Of a stretch of DNA of 64,000 nt, positions 50,127 through 60,164 are shown one piece after another. The position numbers and the translations under genes were made by a program. This stretch comes from Desulfotomaculum sp. (GTDB lineage: Bacteria; Bacillota; Desulfotomaculia; Desulfotomaculales; Desulfallaceae), in assembly GCA_016841675.1 (NCBI GenBank), contig JAENYQ010000002.1, positions 62,001 to 126,000 of the forward strand, read 5' to 3'. Every line of letters begins with the position of its first letter. Position 1 is the first letter of the stretch. The notes below the pieces were generated by a model. The model saw nothing but the letters and a program-made list of their open reading frames with translations, made no database searches and had not been told where the DNA came from.

Positions 50127-51008
50127 TTAAACTTCGGAGGTAGCACGAAGTTGAACCAATGTAGATGGCTGGGCGTCTTTGTATTTGACCATCGGACATT
50201 TCTTACAAACATGCAGTCCCGGCCATTCCTGTCCCGGGGAGCCAATCATGGAAGCACCGCCGTAATTAGCAATCCGCCGGGCTAATTGTTTAACCACTGC
50301 AGCGATATCTTTGCCGGGAATGTACAGGTTTACTTCACCTTTTTCAGTCTTGCCGGAGGTGTAACTACCGGCGCACATTGTGTTCATGTTGGGCTTTTCT
50401 TCTTTATAAGACCATACCATGCCGCCGCATACAGCCGAGTTTACCGTGTGGTTGAACTGTAAGGTGGGGCTGGACTTGGTCCCACCTATGTAATCGTTTA
50501 GGATATGGTAAGCTTGCAGCGGATTAACCACCATGAATACCACGTCGGGTTCATACGGTGACTTATGCAGCGGGGCCATGGCAAAACCTTTTAGCTGCCC
50601 CACCGGCAGCATCGGTTTAGCCAGCAGGCATTCCTTGGCCCAATCCCAGTCCGCGGTATACTTCACATGACCTTCAACTTCCTCATCGCTGGCCTCACGA
50701 AAACCCAAACAGGTTTTGGCGTTACCGCACAACAGGTTTTCCTCATCGGCTTTGATGATATAGTCGTTCATCCGGGCAGCCAAAGCAATCTGGCAAACTG
50801 TCATTTTGGGACCGGGTAGTTTCTCAGCCTGAAAATTATCGTACTCTTCACGATTCCAGAAAAATTTTACAGCTACCGGATGGTAATCCAGCTTGTATAA
50901 ATACTCAAGGGCCTCACCCATTTCAGAATAGGTTAGCTGTTCCTTTTCAGACAAACCTTTAACATTTAGCAGCAACCGAAATCCCCCCATTTTAAATAAT
51001 CTGTCCAT
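50127..51008 (-). CDS. DUF169 family protein
   Basis: 'YSEMGEALEYLYKLDYHPVAVKFFW', multiple conserved Cys 'LCGNAKTCLGF', 'HVCKKCPMVKY'. Confidence 0.85.
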   Translation of the reverse strand: MDRLFKMGGFRLLLNVKGLSEKEQLTYSEMGEALEYLYKLDYHPVAVKFFWNREEYDNFQAEKLPGPKMTVCQIALAARMNDYIIKADEENLLCGNAKTCLGFREASDEEVEGHVKYTADWDWAKECLLAKPMLPVGQLKGFAMAPLHKSPYEPDVVFMVVNPLQAYHILNDYIGGTKSSPTLQFNHTVNSAVCGGMVWSYKEEKPNMNTMCAGSYTSGKTEKGEVNLYIPGKDIAAVVKQLARRIANYGGASMIGSPGQEWPGLHVCKKCPMVKYKDAQPSTLVQLRATSEV

Positions 51009-51390
51009 CTGCTTTGTTTCACCACGTCCACGCTCTCCGGTAAGTGTAAAATTTAAATATAGTTTTTAAGTAGTTGTATTACCTTCGGTTATCTTATAAA
51101 TAACTTATTGTTATAATAAAAAATATCAAATTTATGGCTTCCCCGATGTCAGCGCAGTGACAAGAAAATTGTCACTGTGCCGACAAAAAAATGTTTACTA
51201 CACGACATCTTATAAAAGGGCAGGAAAAAGAACCGGGCATAATTGCTCCCCCGGCTTGATTCTATTACATTTATCAACATTGTTCCCCTTCCCCCACCAT
51301 AAAAAAACCCCCGGCGCCAAGTGCGCAGGTAGTTTTTGTTACCTTTGGTAATACTACGGAAGTTCCCTCTAAACTCCCGTCAAAACTATG

Positions 51391-51490
51391 CATGGTTATA
51401 CCGTTAACTCAGTAAGTGGTACAGCGTCGTGTCATTCTGAACGAAGTGAAGAATCTTAAAACCAGATCCTTCGCTGCGCTCAGGATGACA
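51391..51490. repeat. Dispersed intergenic repeat, copy C
   Basis: CATGGTTATACCGTTAACTCAGTAAGTGGTACAGCGTCGTGTCATTCTGAACGAAGTGAAGAATCTT...AGATCCTTCGCTGCGCTCAGGATGACA. Confidence 0.92.
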
Positions 51491-51578
51491 AACTTAATTT
51501 GAACAGAGTGAATAATTTTGTCAATTATAAATAACAACCAGTAAGTTGTATTCGTTTATCGTGGTGCGGGTACGCGTG

Positions 51579-51630
51579 GTAATTCTGAACGAAGTAAAGA
51601 ATCTAAATTCTTCGTTAACGCTCAGGATGG
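51579..51630. repeat. Dispersed intergenic repeat, copy E (degenerate)
   Basis: GTAATTCTGAACGAAGTAAAGAATCTAAATTCTTCGTTAACGCTCAGGATGG. Confidence 0.7.
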
Positions 51631-51718
51631 CTGTTTGCCTCTGTAGGGCACTAAAAATAAAAATTGTAAGGGATTACGCACCATTACTAAACCTTTTCAG
51701 GAGATACTACGGTAGGCT

Positions 51719-52474
51719 TCAATAAACGGTTATTATATCTTTGAGCTGTTCATAGCGTTTTTCACCAATCCCTGAAACAGCCATTATATCTTCAGTAGAA
51801 AGGAAGGGCCCGTTTTTAGTCCGGTGGTCAATAATCCGTTGAGCCAACGCAGGGCCAATACCCGGCAGTTCTTCGAGCTGTGCCTGCCCGGCAGTGTTGA
51901 TGTTAATCAGCCCTGATGAATCAACAAACCCGGCCAATTGTTGTTTTGGCAAGGGTGAACCTGCCGGCAAGGCCTGGTTACCCAACTCATCCTTGCCGTA
52001 CACTATAATTTGACTGCCGTCCTGCAACGGCGCAGCCAGGTTCAGGTAATCCAATGCTGATGCATCAGTGGGTCCGGCCAGGTTGACTGCATCCACCACC
52101 CGGGAATCGGCAGTAAGACGGTAAACACCCGGGTGTTGTACTTGCCCTGCCACGTGAACCATGATCTCCTGTGGTTTAAGCTCCTTCTCGTCCACATGGT
52201 TTGTTTCCCCGGCACCGGATGCACTGACATCAGTAACTATTAGGTTGTTATTTGCCTGGTCTCCGCGAACCTGTGCGTATTTGAAACCGGCGCCAAACAG
52301 TATCAGGGCTGCCATGATTAATAAAACCAGCTGATGTTTTCTTTCCATTTCAAACAAGGCCAACACCTTCTTGTTCCTTATAGCTCGTACCCAATTGGTT
52401 ATTAGGCCCCTTGCAGAAAAAACTACCGGGAAATTTCTACCTTTACCGGTAATTATCCTCTTTTTACTATGCAA
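51719..52474 (-). CDS. comEA: Competence protein ComEA (SLBB + helix-hairpin-helix)
   Basis: 'IMVHVAGQVQHPGVYRLTADSRVVDAVNLAG', 'ININTAGQAQLEELPGIGPALAQRIIDHR'. Confidence 0.95.
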   Translation of the reverse strand: MHSKKRIITGKGRNFPVVFSARGLITNWVRAIRNKKVLALFEMERKHQLVLLIMAALILFGAGFKYAQVRGDQANNNLIVTDVSASGAGETNHVDEKELKPQEIMVHVAGQVQHPGVYRLTADSRVVDAVNLAGPTDASALDYLNLAAPLQDGSQIIVYGKDELGNQALPAGSPLPKQQLAGFVDSSGLININTAGQAQLEELPGIGPALAQRIIDHRTKNGPFLSTEDIMAVSGIGEKRYEQLKDIITVY

Positions 52475-52541
52475 AAAATCCTAAATTTTTTAAAGCATAG
52501 TTTAATAGCCAGGCCTAATAAATGGAACAAAAAGTGCTGCC

Positions 52542-53564
52542 TTATTTGCCGGCCTTGATCAACGCCTGCTGGCTGGACCGCACCACACCGGATGAACCAC
52601 GGGATGATGCGTAGACAAAGGGTTTGCGGTGTCTTTTGCACATTGACTCGATATCCGGCAGGCGATGTGAGGCCATGTCCGTCACCAGCACCGCCACGTT
52701 AGCCGACCGCACCTTGGATTCAATGTTTTTACCTTGGCCACCCTGGAAACCGGTTTCCCAGAGTAGTTTGGCGCCCCGGCGTTCGAAGTTTAGCCGGTAC
52801 GCATCTTTATACAGATCACCACCCACCACCAGCACCGTTTTACCGGCCAACACCGGGTCGGCTACGTCTCTGGGCAGCTGTTTTTTAACCGTGCGTTTAC
52901 GGGGCCCGGGGCCCGGCGCTAGATCGTCCAGGTATGGGTCGTCCGGGTCAAATTTCCAAGCCACCCGGGCAGCGGATATATCGCCGTCCGGGTACGCCAC
53001 CTCCACCAAATCACCTTCGTACAGTCCCAGGCTGCGCACTTCCTTAGGTTTTAGCGTAATTAATTCTTCCTCTTCCGCACTGTAAACAAACCATTCGCCA
53101 CCGTGGAACGATACAGGGCCAATCAAACTAATCCGGTCAGATTCATAATCCAAACCACGGCGCTCCTCAACGGTAAACTCAAACAGCGGCGACTGACCGA
53201 TCATACCCAGCGGGACGGCAGAAACGATGTCTCCGTGATCCATGCCCAGGTTACGTACCCATACCTCGGGAACAAATACTTCACGGCCATCATTGCTAAC
53301 AATTACGCCACCCTTGGGCAAACGGCGCAACTCACCAAACACCCGGTCCTCATCCTCTTCCTCGCCCTCTTCCAACACCTCAGGTACATGATTCTTAACC
53401 TGCCTCCTGGTAACCTCGGCCATAAAGCTGTCCCGGCACATCAGCATAATGTCGTGCAGCCCGGCCAAGTCGTCACTGCCCGAATCAGACGTCTCTTTTT
53501 CCGCCAGAAAGCTAATTACCTTGTCAAAAGCAATGTCCGGCATCCTAGAAAACCTCCCGTCCAT
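52542..53564 (-). CDS. DUF2325-domain protein
   Basis: C-terminal 'KTVLVVGGDLYKDAYRLNFERRGAKLLWETGF...ANVAVLVTDMASHRLPDIESMCKRHRKPFVY'. Confidence 0.75.
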   Translation of the reverse strand: MDGRFSRMPDIAFDKVISFLAEKETSDSGSDDLAGLHDIMLMCRDSFMAEVTRRQVKNHVPEVLEEGEEEDEDRVFGELRRLPKGGVIVSNDGREVFVPEVWVRNLGMDHGDIVSAVPLGMIGQSPLFEFTVEERRGLDYESDRISLIGPVSFHGGEWFVYSAEEEELITLKPKEVRSLGLYEGDLVEVAYPDGDISAARVAWKFDPDDPYLDDLAPGPGPRKRTVKKQLPRDVADPVLAGKTVLVVGGDLYKDAYRLNFERRGAKLLWETGFQGGQGKNIESKVRSANVAVLVTDMASHRLPDIESMCKRHRKPFVYASSRGSSGVVRSSQQALIKAGK

Positions 53565-53628
53565 TTAAAACAGGAATAAATATCTGGCCCAGCGAACAAT
53601 AATATTAACCAATTTTACCACGGGAAGG

Positions 53629-54501
53629 ATGGAAAGTCACATGACCATGCTCAGATGCCTTTTATTTGCTCCCGGCATAGACCGGAGAAAAATTGACCAA
53701 GCGTTTTTATCGGGTGCCGATGCTGTCATCCTGGATCTGGAAGATGCCGTAGCTCCCGGTGAAAAGGACCGGGCCAGGCAGGTGGTGCAAGAAGTGTTCC
53801 AATCACCCGGGTTACCGCCTACCTATGTACGAATTAACGGCGTAGAAACCAGACACGGACTGCGGGACTTGCAGGTAGTGGTCCGCACCGGTCTGGCCGG
53901 AATAATGCTCGCCAAGGCCGAAACAGCAGAAGACGTGCGTAAGGTGAGCTGGCTCACGGGGCTGTTGGAAGAGGAGCGGGGCCTGGTACGCGGCAGCACG
54001 GAACTCGTGCCATTTATTGAAAGCGCCCGCGGTATCGAAAACGCGGGCGCCATCGCCTCAGCTTGTCCCAGGGTAAAAAAGCTGGCTTTTGGCGGCAATG
54101 ACTACACTGCAGACATCTGGACCAGCTATTCCGGGGACGGTACCGAGCTGTTTTACGCCCGGGCCAAACTGGTTAATGCTTCCCGGGCGGCAGGCATCGA
54201 AACGCCGCTGGATACTGTCTGCCCCTTTATCAAAGATACTGATATCCTGCGGGAAGACGCTAAAAGAGCCAGGAAAATGGGATTCCAGGGTAAACTGGTG
54301 ATTCACCCGGCCCAGGTGCGACCGGTACTGGAAGTGTTTAGCCCCACAGCTGATGAAGTGGCCGCAGCGCAAAAAATAGTAGCCGCCTACGAGGCAGCCA
54401 AAGCCGCAGGTACCGCCGTTATCCAACTGGAAGGCCAAATGGTGGAAGCCCCCATCGTAGCCCGGGCCAAACAAATCATGAGGGGGTCAGGCCTGTCGTA
54501 A
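53629..54501 (+). CDS. CitE/HpcH family (citrate lyase beta-like) aldolase/lyase
   Basis: 'LFAPGIDRRKIDQAFLSGADAVILDLEDAVAPGEKDRAR', 'KLVIHPAQVRPV'. Confidence 0.92.
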   Translation: MESHMTMLRCLLFAPGIDRRKIDQAFLSGADAVILDLEDAVAPGEKDRARQVVQEVFQSPGLPPTYVRINGVETRHGLRDLQVVVRTGLAGIMLAKAETAEDVRKVSWLTGLLEEERGLVRGSTELVPFIESARGIENAGAIASACPRVKKLAFGGNDYTADIWTSYSGDGTELFYARAKLVNASRAAGIETPLDTVCPFIKDTDILREDAKRARKMGFQGKLVIHPAQVRPVLEVFSPTADEVAAAQKIVAAYEAAKAAGTAVIQLEGQMVEAPIVARAKQIMRGSGLS

Positions 54502-54522
54502 CTATACGACAGGCCTGACCCC
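54483..54522. terminator. 18-bp palindrome spanning the citE-like stop codon
   Basis: GGGGTCAGGCCTGTCGTA/TACGACAGGCCTGACCCC. Confidence 0.75.
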
Positions 54523-54527
54523 TTAAC

Positions 54528-56099
54528 TTAATTGATTTTGACTACGCGTTGGCTGGAGTCCCAGTCTACCTGCGCACCGAGGAATTCGCCTACGTAGCGG
54601 GCGGGTACCATGGTGCGGCTGTTTTTGATCACCGGGGTGGTGTCCATTGTTTTACTTACCCCGTCAACCACGGCGGTTCTGCTGTTCAGGGTGAACAGCA
54701 CTGACTTGCCGTGGCCGCCAATGTAAATTTCCTTCGCCACCTGGTCGTACTGAACATGAGCACCCATAGCTTCGGTAATAGCCCGCAGCGGCACTATTAA
54801 CCGGTTGCTGCTATCTACGAAAGGCGGGGAGTCAAACAGCACCTGGTTACCTCCGACAAAGACGAGAATCCCGGCTTGGTCGACCGGATGGTCCGGTGGC
54901 GTATCAGTGCCGTAAATAAGGTATTTTTTCCTTTCTTCCTGGAATTGGTTTAAAGCCGGGGTGTATTGCTGCACTAATTGTTGCGGGGTCAGCCCCTGCT
55001 CCAGCCACTGGCCTACTTTGTTGGTGCCCATAATTTTATCAAACATAACCATGGTCTGACCACTCTTGGGCACCGTAAAATTATTCAAAGAGTGAGCATA
55101 GGCCAGAGCATAAAAGCCTGTTTTAGCGGGGTTGAATTGGTGGTAATCAGTGATATTCAACCTAACACCACCTCTTTCCCCCCGTTGTTCAGGCTTAAAG
55201 ACCACCCCGGGCAAGCCAGCCCCGTTCATTAAAGTGGCAAACTTAGATGCGTCAATCCCCAGGCCGCCAATCCACTTGAAATAGTCTTGCTGCCCTACAC
55301 CCGTACCTTCTCCCAAACCGGTGGCCATGTACCCGAATAACGCATCAATATCCCCGTCCTTGATGCTCGGTGAAGATCCGACCCAGGATAATCCAGTATC
55401 TTGGAAGATCATTTCCCTGGTCCAGCCCTCCATAGGTATTATTTGCAGGTTGGCCCCGATTTTTCGGTTGAAAAATTTAGCCAACTCACCGGCCGTCATA
55501 CCGTGGGCCATCGGCAAGTTATCCACACCCACAAATGTTTCGTAACCTGCTTCCAAAACCGGTCCTTCAACAATTACCCCGCCCATCGGGTTGGGACGAT
55601 CCAGCACAATAACCTGTTTACCATTCTCCTTGGCCGCTAGCATACAATAATTTAGTGTGGACATGTAAGTGTAAGTCCGGGAGCCAATGTCCTGAATATC
55701 AAAAAGAAGCACATCAATGTTTTTTAACATCTCTGCAGTTGGTTTCCTGGTAGTACCATAAAGACTGTACACCGGGATACCTAATTCAGGATGGGTATAA
55801 GAAGATACGTAAGCACCTGCAACGGCCTTACCGTCAATACCATGTTCCGGCCCGTAAAGCGCCTTCAGCCGTACCGACCGGTCTTTCGCCAACACATCAA
55901 TGGTGGTATCCCCCTTGCTGTTAACTCCGGTCTGGTTGGTCACCAAACCCACATTCTTACCTTCAATAAGGTGACGGTAATTGTCGAGCAACACCTCGTT
56001 GCCCAGTTTAATCTTGGGCGTATCCGCTAGGACCGCGCCTGGTGCCAGCAACCCTAATACAGTCACCACTATAACCAGCATAAAAATTCTTTTCACCAA
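54528..56099 (-). CDS. DUF1343 (NamZ-type exo-muramidase) fused to C-terminal copper-amine-oxidase-N (stalk) domain
   Basis: 'KNVGLVTNQTGVNSKGDTTIDVLAKD', 'ALYGPEHGIDG', 'DIQDIGSRTYTYMSTL'; C-terminal 'SNRLIVPLRAITEAMGAHVQYD...RTMVPARYVGEFLGAQVDWDSSQRVVKIN'. Confidence 0.92.
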   Translation of the reverse strand: MVKRIFMLVIVVTVLGLLAPGAVLADTPKIKLGNEVLLDNYRHLIEGKNVGLVTNQTGVNSKGDTTIDVLAKDRSVRLKALYGPEHGIDGKAVAGAYVSSYTHPELGIPVYSLYGTTRKPTAEMLKNIDVLLFDIQDIGSRTYTYMSTLNYCMLAAKENGKQVIVLDRPNPMGGVIVEGPVLEAGYETFVGVDNLPMAHGMTAGELAKFFNRKIGANLQIIPMEGWTREMIFQDTGLSWVGSSPSIKDGDIDALFGYMATGLGEGTGVGQQDYFKWIGGLGIDASKFATLMNGAGLPGVVFKPEQRGERGGVRLNITDYHQFNPAKTGFYALAYAHSLNNFTVPKSGQTMVMFDKIMGTNKVGQWLEQGLTPQQLVQQYTPALNQFQEERKKYLIYGTDTPPDHPVDQAGILVFVGGNQVLFDSPPFVDSSNRLIVPLRAITEAMGAHVQYDQVAKEIYIGGHGKSVLFTLNSRTAVVDGVSKTMDTTPVIKNSRTMVPARYVGEFLGAQVDWDSSQRVVKIN

Positions 56100-56416
56100 C
56101 CATACCTCCCGAAGCTGAATTTATACTGCCAAGTAAATCTCGGCCCCTTTTTAAGTTGTACGTTAATTAACTAATTATAATGTTGTTTTTTATAAGACGT
56201 ACCTGACCAGGCAAAAGTTCCGGCATTTCCTGAAACAAAGCATAGTAGCTTCCCCATTATTTATTACAATTGTAAAATTCATATAATGTTAAAATAAGGC
56301 CCAAAATTAAGGGTTTAGCATCTGCCAGTAAGTGTTATTCTTCGGTTGTTTGTTTTCAAATCATGGATATACTATTATAATAAGTTCATACATCCAAACT
56401 ATTAGAATGAAAGGGT

Positions 56417-58867
56417 ATGTTCTTGATGGAAATAGGCAGAAATAAACGTATTGTTTTGAAGCCATCCAACGATATATATAATGATATACTGTTGCCATTA
56501 AAAGAACGTTCCCTGGATAATGACAAAAGATATGTTTACTTTTATAGAATAATAGGTTTCCAAAACCAAACTGAGTTTATCAACAAAACAGTCCTACTAC
56601 ATGAAAAACTAGCAAATTTGGGTAACCTTTACCTATATTTTATCGATAAAATTCCGCTTCCTTTTAATAAACAACTTACCGATAATATAAATAAAGCTTT
56701 TGCTTCATTAAACGTTCCGGCTAATAATTCGCAGGCGGAAAACATATGTAATATCATGGAAACAAATAATTTATACCCTACACCGGCCGTAGAAATAAAA
56801 AATTCTTTTAAAATTGTCCTGGACGAGTATCTAAAAAAAGAAAATACTGCCAATGCAGGTATGACTAAAAATTTTGTTTCTAAATTAATTCTTTGGATGC
56901 ACGAGTATATCCCGGAACTATATAAAACCAAGTCCCCCTGGAATCCTAAAATACTATATTACGGTGACATTAAAAAACACTCGGTTTACTTCTTGATTTT
57001 GTTATCACAAATTGGTTGTGATGTTTTATATATCAGCTCATACTCCGATCAAGGTTACCGAAAGGTAGACCAAAATAACCGGTTCTCCATGCTCCGGGAA
57101 GGAAATATAAAGATTAAGCTTAACAGCCCGCCAATAAAAGCAATTAGCAAACCTAGACAGCCGATCAATATGGAGCTATTAAGCCAAATAGTGCCCACAA
57201 CGGGTCATGCCGCTGTGGTTAAACTAAAAAACTCCAGCGATATATTTAAAGACATACTGGTGCCGTTAAATAAAAGAAGTGGCTACCTAGGTCATGTTGC
57301 GCCAATTATACCGGTTTATTTTTACCGCTACATTGGCATAAACGGGACAACCGACACAGCAGTTGACGAATATTATAATAACCTTTACCTGTTGAATAAA
57401 GCTTTAAGCAGCAGACCAAATGGATTTTTAAAATTTACAAATCAATTAGCCATACCAGATAATAATGAAATTACCATTTACAAGTCTAAACTACATCACG
57501 CCAGAGCAACACTTCTATATGGCAATGATAAGGATATTTTAATCAATAGGGTAATTAATGCCGGAATCTTACCCACCACCATCAGCCAACCATTAAACAA
57601 TACCATAAAAACAGCTTTTCAAGAAATAATGGACCTTTTTAGTACCCAAGAGCCCAACAGTAACACAGCCAAACTAGAAAATTTTGCTTTGAAAATAATT
57701 GGCTGGATTAATATTTACTTTAAATACCTTTATAAATCATTTGATTTTAAAGATAACCCCCAAATTTTATATTACGGGGATATTAAAAAACACGAGATAT
57801 ACTTGTTACTTTATTTTTCAAAAATCGGTTGTGATGTTTTATATATTCATTCAAACATAGAAAAAGATGATTTCTTTAAACAAATTGATGTTAAGCAAGA
57901 ATTCACCAGACTTATTCAAAATGAGCACAGTAAGAAGTTGGAACAGTTTCCGGAACATGAACGTAAAGTTAGAAAAACTACCGTTGCCTACAAGGCATCC
58001 CAGGAAATACAACAGGTTATTTACAACGGGGATGCGGGGTTGTTTAAACCCTGGCAGTTTGAGAACAGCCTGACCAAACCGGTAACACTAAGAACCACTT
58101 ATGATGAATTAAAAATCCTTTGGTCCGAAGAAGCCAGAATTAGACCCGAGTTTAAAGTGGTCGATAACAAAATAAATGTGCCCAACCTTTTTGCCAAGAT
58201 AAAAGGTACCCATACAGAGTTAAACCAATATTGGCATGATTATAGGCAGCTGGCGACTAGTAAAAATACGCACGTAATAACCAGTGTTCCCTTCACGAAG
58301 ATAAGTTACAATAAGCGGGACTTATATGCATCCGCATTTTTAATCAATGATACCGGTTTAATCGATAGAGAGAAACTATTTAAAAGTGATTTTTACCGAT
58401 ACGGATATTTAAGAACCTCATTGCAAGAACTAATCGTCAACAAAATTGAAAAGTTAATTAAAGCCGATGTATTTCTTAATCACAATAAAGAATTGCCACT
58501 AAAAATACTAATGACCATTATGACTTTGGACGAAAACATATTAAACCTGGTCGAAACCTTTGATTATCCAATGGAAATACCCAAACTTGTTATTTACGAT
58601 GGCACCAAAGATGTTTTTAGCACTGAAGATGCAATAATTATAGCCTTTTTAAACATCGTTGGCCTAGATATTGCCATTTTTACGCCAACCAACTATAACA
58701 ACATTGAACTCAAATTGAAGCAGGAAATATTAGATGTCCATCAGCTGCCATCAATACAATTGGATTTAATAGCACCTGATATTACCATAGAGCAGCCCAG
58801 TGAAGAAAATAAACTTAGTGCTATCCTAAACAATTTCTCACAAAAGATAAGGAGGAAATTTAATTGA
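56417..58867 (+). CDS. yceG: YceG-like protein (tellurite/stress 'biosynthetic module' family)
   Basis: 816 aa with internal duplication 'PKILYYGDIKKHSVYFLILLSQIGCDVLYIS' / 'PQILYYGDIKKHEIYLLLYFSKIGCDVLYIH'; directly upstream of telA. Confidence 0.8.
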   Translation: MFLMEIGRNKRIVLKPSNDIYNDILLPLKERSLDNDKRYVYFYRIIGFQNQTEFINKTVLLHEKLANLGNLYLYFIDKIPLPFNKQLTDNINKAFASLNVPANNSQAENICNIMETNNLYPTPAVEIKNSFKIVLDEYLKKENTANAGMTKNFVSKLILWMHEYIPELYKTKSPWNPKILYYGDIKKHSVYFLILLSQIGCDVLYISSYSDQGYRKVDQNNRFSMLREGNIKIKLNSPPIKAISKPRQPINMELLSQIVPTTGHAAVVKLKNSSDIFKDILVPLNKRSGYLGHVAPIIPVYFYRYIGINGTTDTAVDEYYNNLYLLNKALSSRPNGFLKFTNQLAIPDNNEITIYKSKLHHARATLLYGNDKDILINRVINAGILPTTISQPLNNTIKTAFQEIMDLFSTQEPNSNTAKLENFALKIIGWINIYFKYLYKSFDFKDNPQILYYGDIKKHEIYLLLYFSKIGCDVLYIHSNIEKDDFFKQIDVKQEFTRLIQNEHSKKLEQFPEHERKVRKTTVAYKASQEIQQVIYNGDAGLFKPWQFENSLTKPVTLRTTYDELKILWSEEARIRPEFKVVDNKINVPNLFAKIKGTHTELNQYWHDYRQLATSKNTHVITSVPFTKISYNKRDLYASAFLINDTGLIDREKLFKSDFYRYGYLRTSLQELIVNKIEKLIKADVFLNHNKELPLKILMTIMTLDENILNLVETFDYPMEIPKLVIYDGTKDVFSTEDAIIIAFLNIVGLDIAIFTPTNYNNIELKLKQEILDVHQLPSIQLDLIAPDITIEQPSEENKLSAILNNFSQKIRRKFN

Positions 58868-59973
58868 AAATTTCAAGGTCGCCAAAACAGCCCGAACAGC
58901 CGGTGGAAGCGGTTCCTTTTGACTTGGAAAAGCAAAAGCAGGAAGTAGCGGTTAAAGTACAACAATCACCGGAAGTGGATAACATTTTGGCCCAAATAGA
59001 TCTTGACCAGGCCAGTACAATTATGACCTTTGGAGCAAACATTACTGAGGAAATAGCCAAGTTTTCCGATCAGATTCTGCACAGCATGGAAACCACCAAA
59101 GTGGAAGATTCCGGCGATATGCTGATGCAACTTAACCAGATCATGGACAAGTTTGATATCAAGGATTTTGAAGAAAAGAAACAAGGGTTATTAACCAAAT
59201 TGTTTAACAAAGCCAAAGACTCCATTGAAGCATTGTTTAAGAAGTACCACACCATGGGTGACGAAGTAGATAAGATTTACGTTACTTTAAAGCAATACGA
59301 GTCTGAAATTAATAAAACCAATGATACTCTGGAAGAAATGTTTGGTAAAAACCTGGAATACTACGAAATGTTAGAACAGTACATCTTCGCCGGGGAATTG
59401 GCTATTTATGAAGTAAGAAGCAACATAATTCCGGAAATGCAAAGTAAAGCCGATACCAGTGGTAACCAGCTTGATCAGATAGCCGTAAACAATGCTAATC
59501 GGATGTTGGAAATGATGGAACAGCGGGTTCATGATTTAAAGTTAGCTGAAAATATCGCTATTCAAACCATGCCCAGTATTAAGGCTATTCAAAACGGCAA
59601 TTATAATTTAGTTCGTAAAATAAATTCGGCCTTTATTATTACGCTGCCTATATTTAAGCAGTGTTTAATCCAATCAATCATGCTGAAAAGACAGGCGGTA
59701 CAAGCCAAAGCTATGCAAGCTTTGGATGATAAAACAAACGAAATGCTTTTAAGAAATGCCGAGAATACTGCTTTACAGTCTAAAATGACCGCCAAACTGG
59801 CTTCCGGTAGTTTTGTCAGTATTGAAACACTGCAAAAGTCATGGGAGACAATCGTCAAAGGCATTGAAGAAACCAAACAAATTCAAGAGGATATGCATCA
59901 AAAAAGGATTGAAGACAGTAAAAAATTACTGGCATTTAAGCAAGAGTTTGAAAATAGTAAAATGCTTAATTAA
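58864..59973 (+). CDS. telA: Toxic anion resistance protein, TelA family
   Basis: 'ISRSPKQPEQ...', 'NRMLEMMEQRVHDLKLAENIAIQTMPSIKAIQNGNYNLVRKINSAFIITLPIFKQCLIQSI'. Confidence 0.92.
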   Translation: MKISRSPKQPEQPVEAVPFDLEKQKQEVAVKVQQSPEVDNILAQIDLDQASTIMTFGANITEEIAKFSDQILHSMETTKVEDSGDMLMQLNQIMDKFDIKDFEEKKQGLLTKLFNKAKDSIEALFKKYHTMGDEVDKIYVTLKQYESEINKTNDTLEEMFGKNLEYYEMLEQYIFAGELAIYEVRSNIIPEMQSKADTSGNQLDQIAVNNANRMLEMMEQRVHDLKLAENIAIQTMPSIKAIQNGNYNLVRKINSAFIITLPIFKQCLIQSIMLKRQAVQAKAMQALDDKTNEMLLRNAENTALQSKMTAKLASGSFVSIETLQKSWETIVKGIEETKQIQEDMHQKRIEDSKKLLAFKQEFENSKMLN

Positions 59974-59982
59974 ATATGGATC

Positions 59983-60023
59983 TAAAAAAAAGCGCGATCA
60001 AACCAAACTTTGGCGCGCTTTTT
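59983..60023 (+). terminator. telA terminator
   Basis: AAAAAAGCGCG...CGCGCTTTTT. Confidence 0.75.
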
Positions 60024-60164
60024 GACAGGCTGAGATAAACTTTGCTAGACAGGTCTTTACAGCGTTATAAAGACATTGTCTTCAAATCATGCAATCCCAG
60101 TTTTTTTTAATATTCCTTTCCCGGCGTTATGGCACAACTCCAGGTTCTTTATAGCGCTACTTAC

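Noticed and set aside
54483-54522. Palindrome at the citE-like stop considered as a mobile element
   Set aside because: Best explained as a terminator between convergent genes, although it lacks a long T-run; kept as a terminator with moderate confidence.
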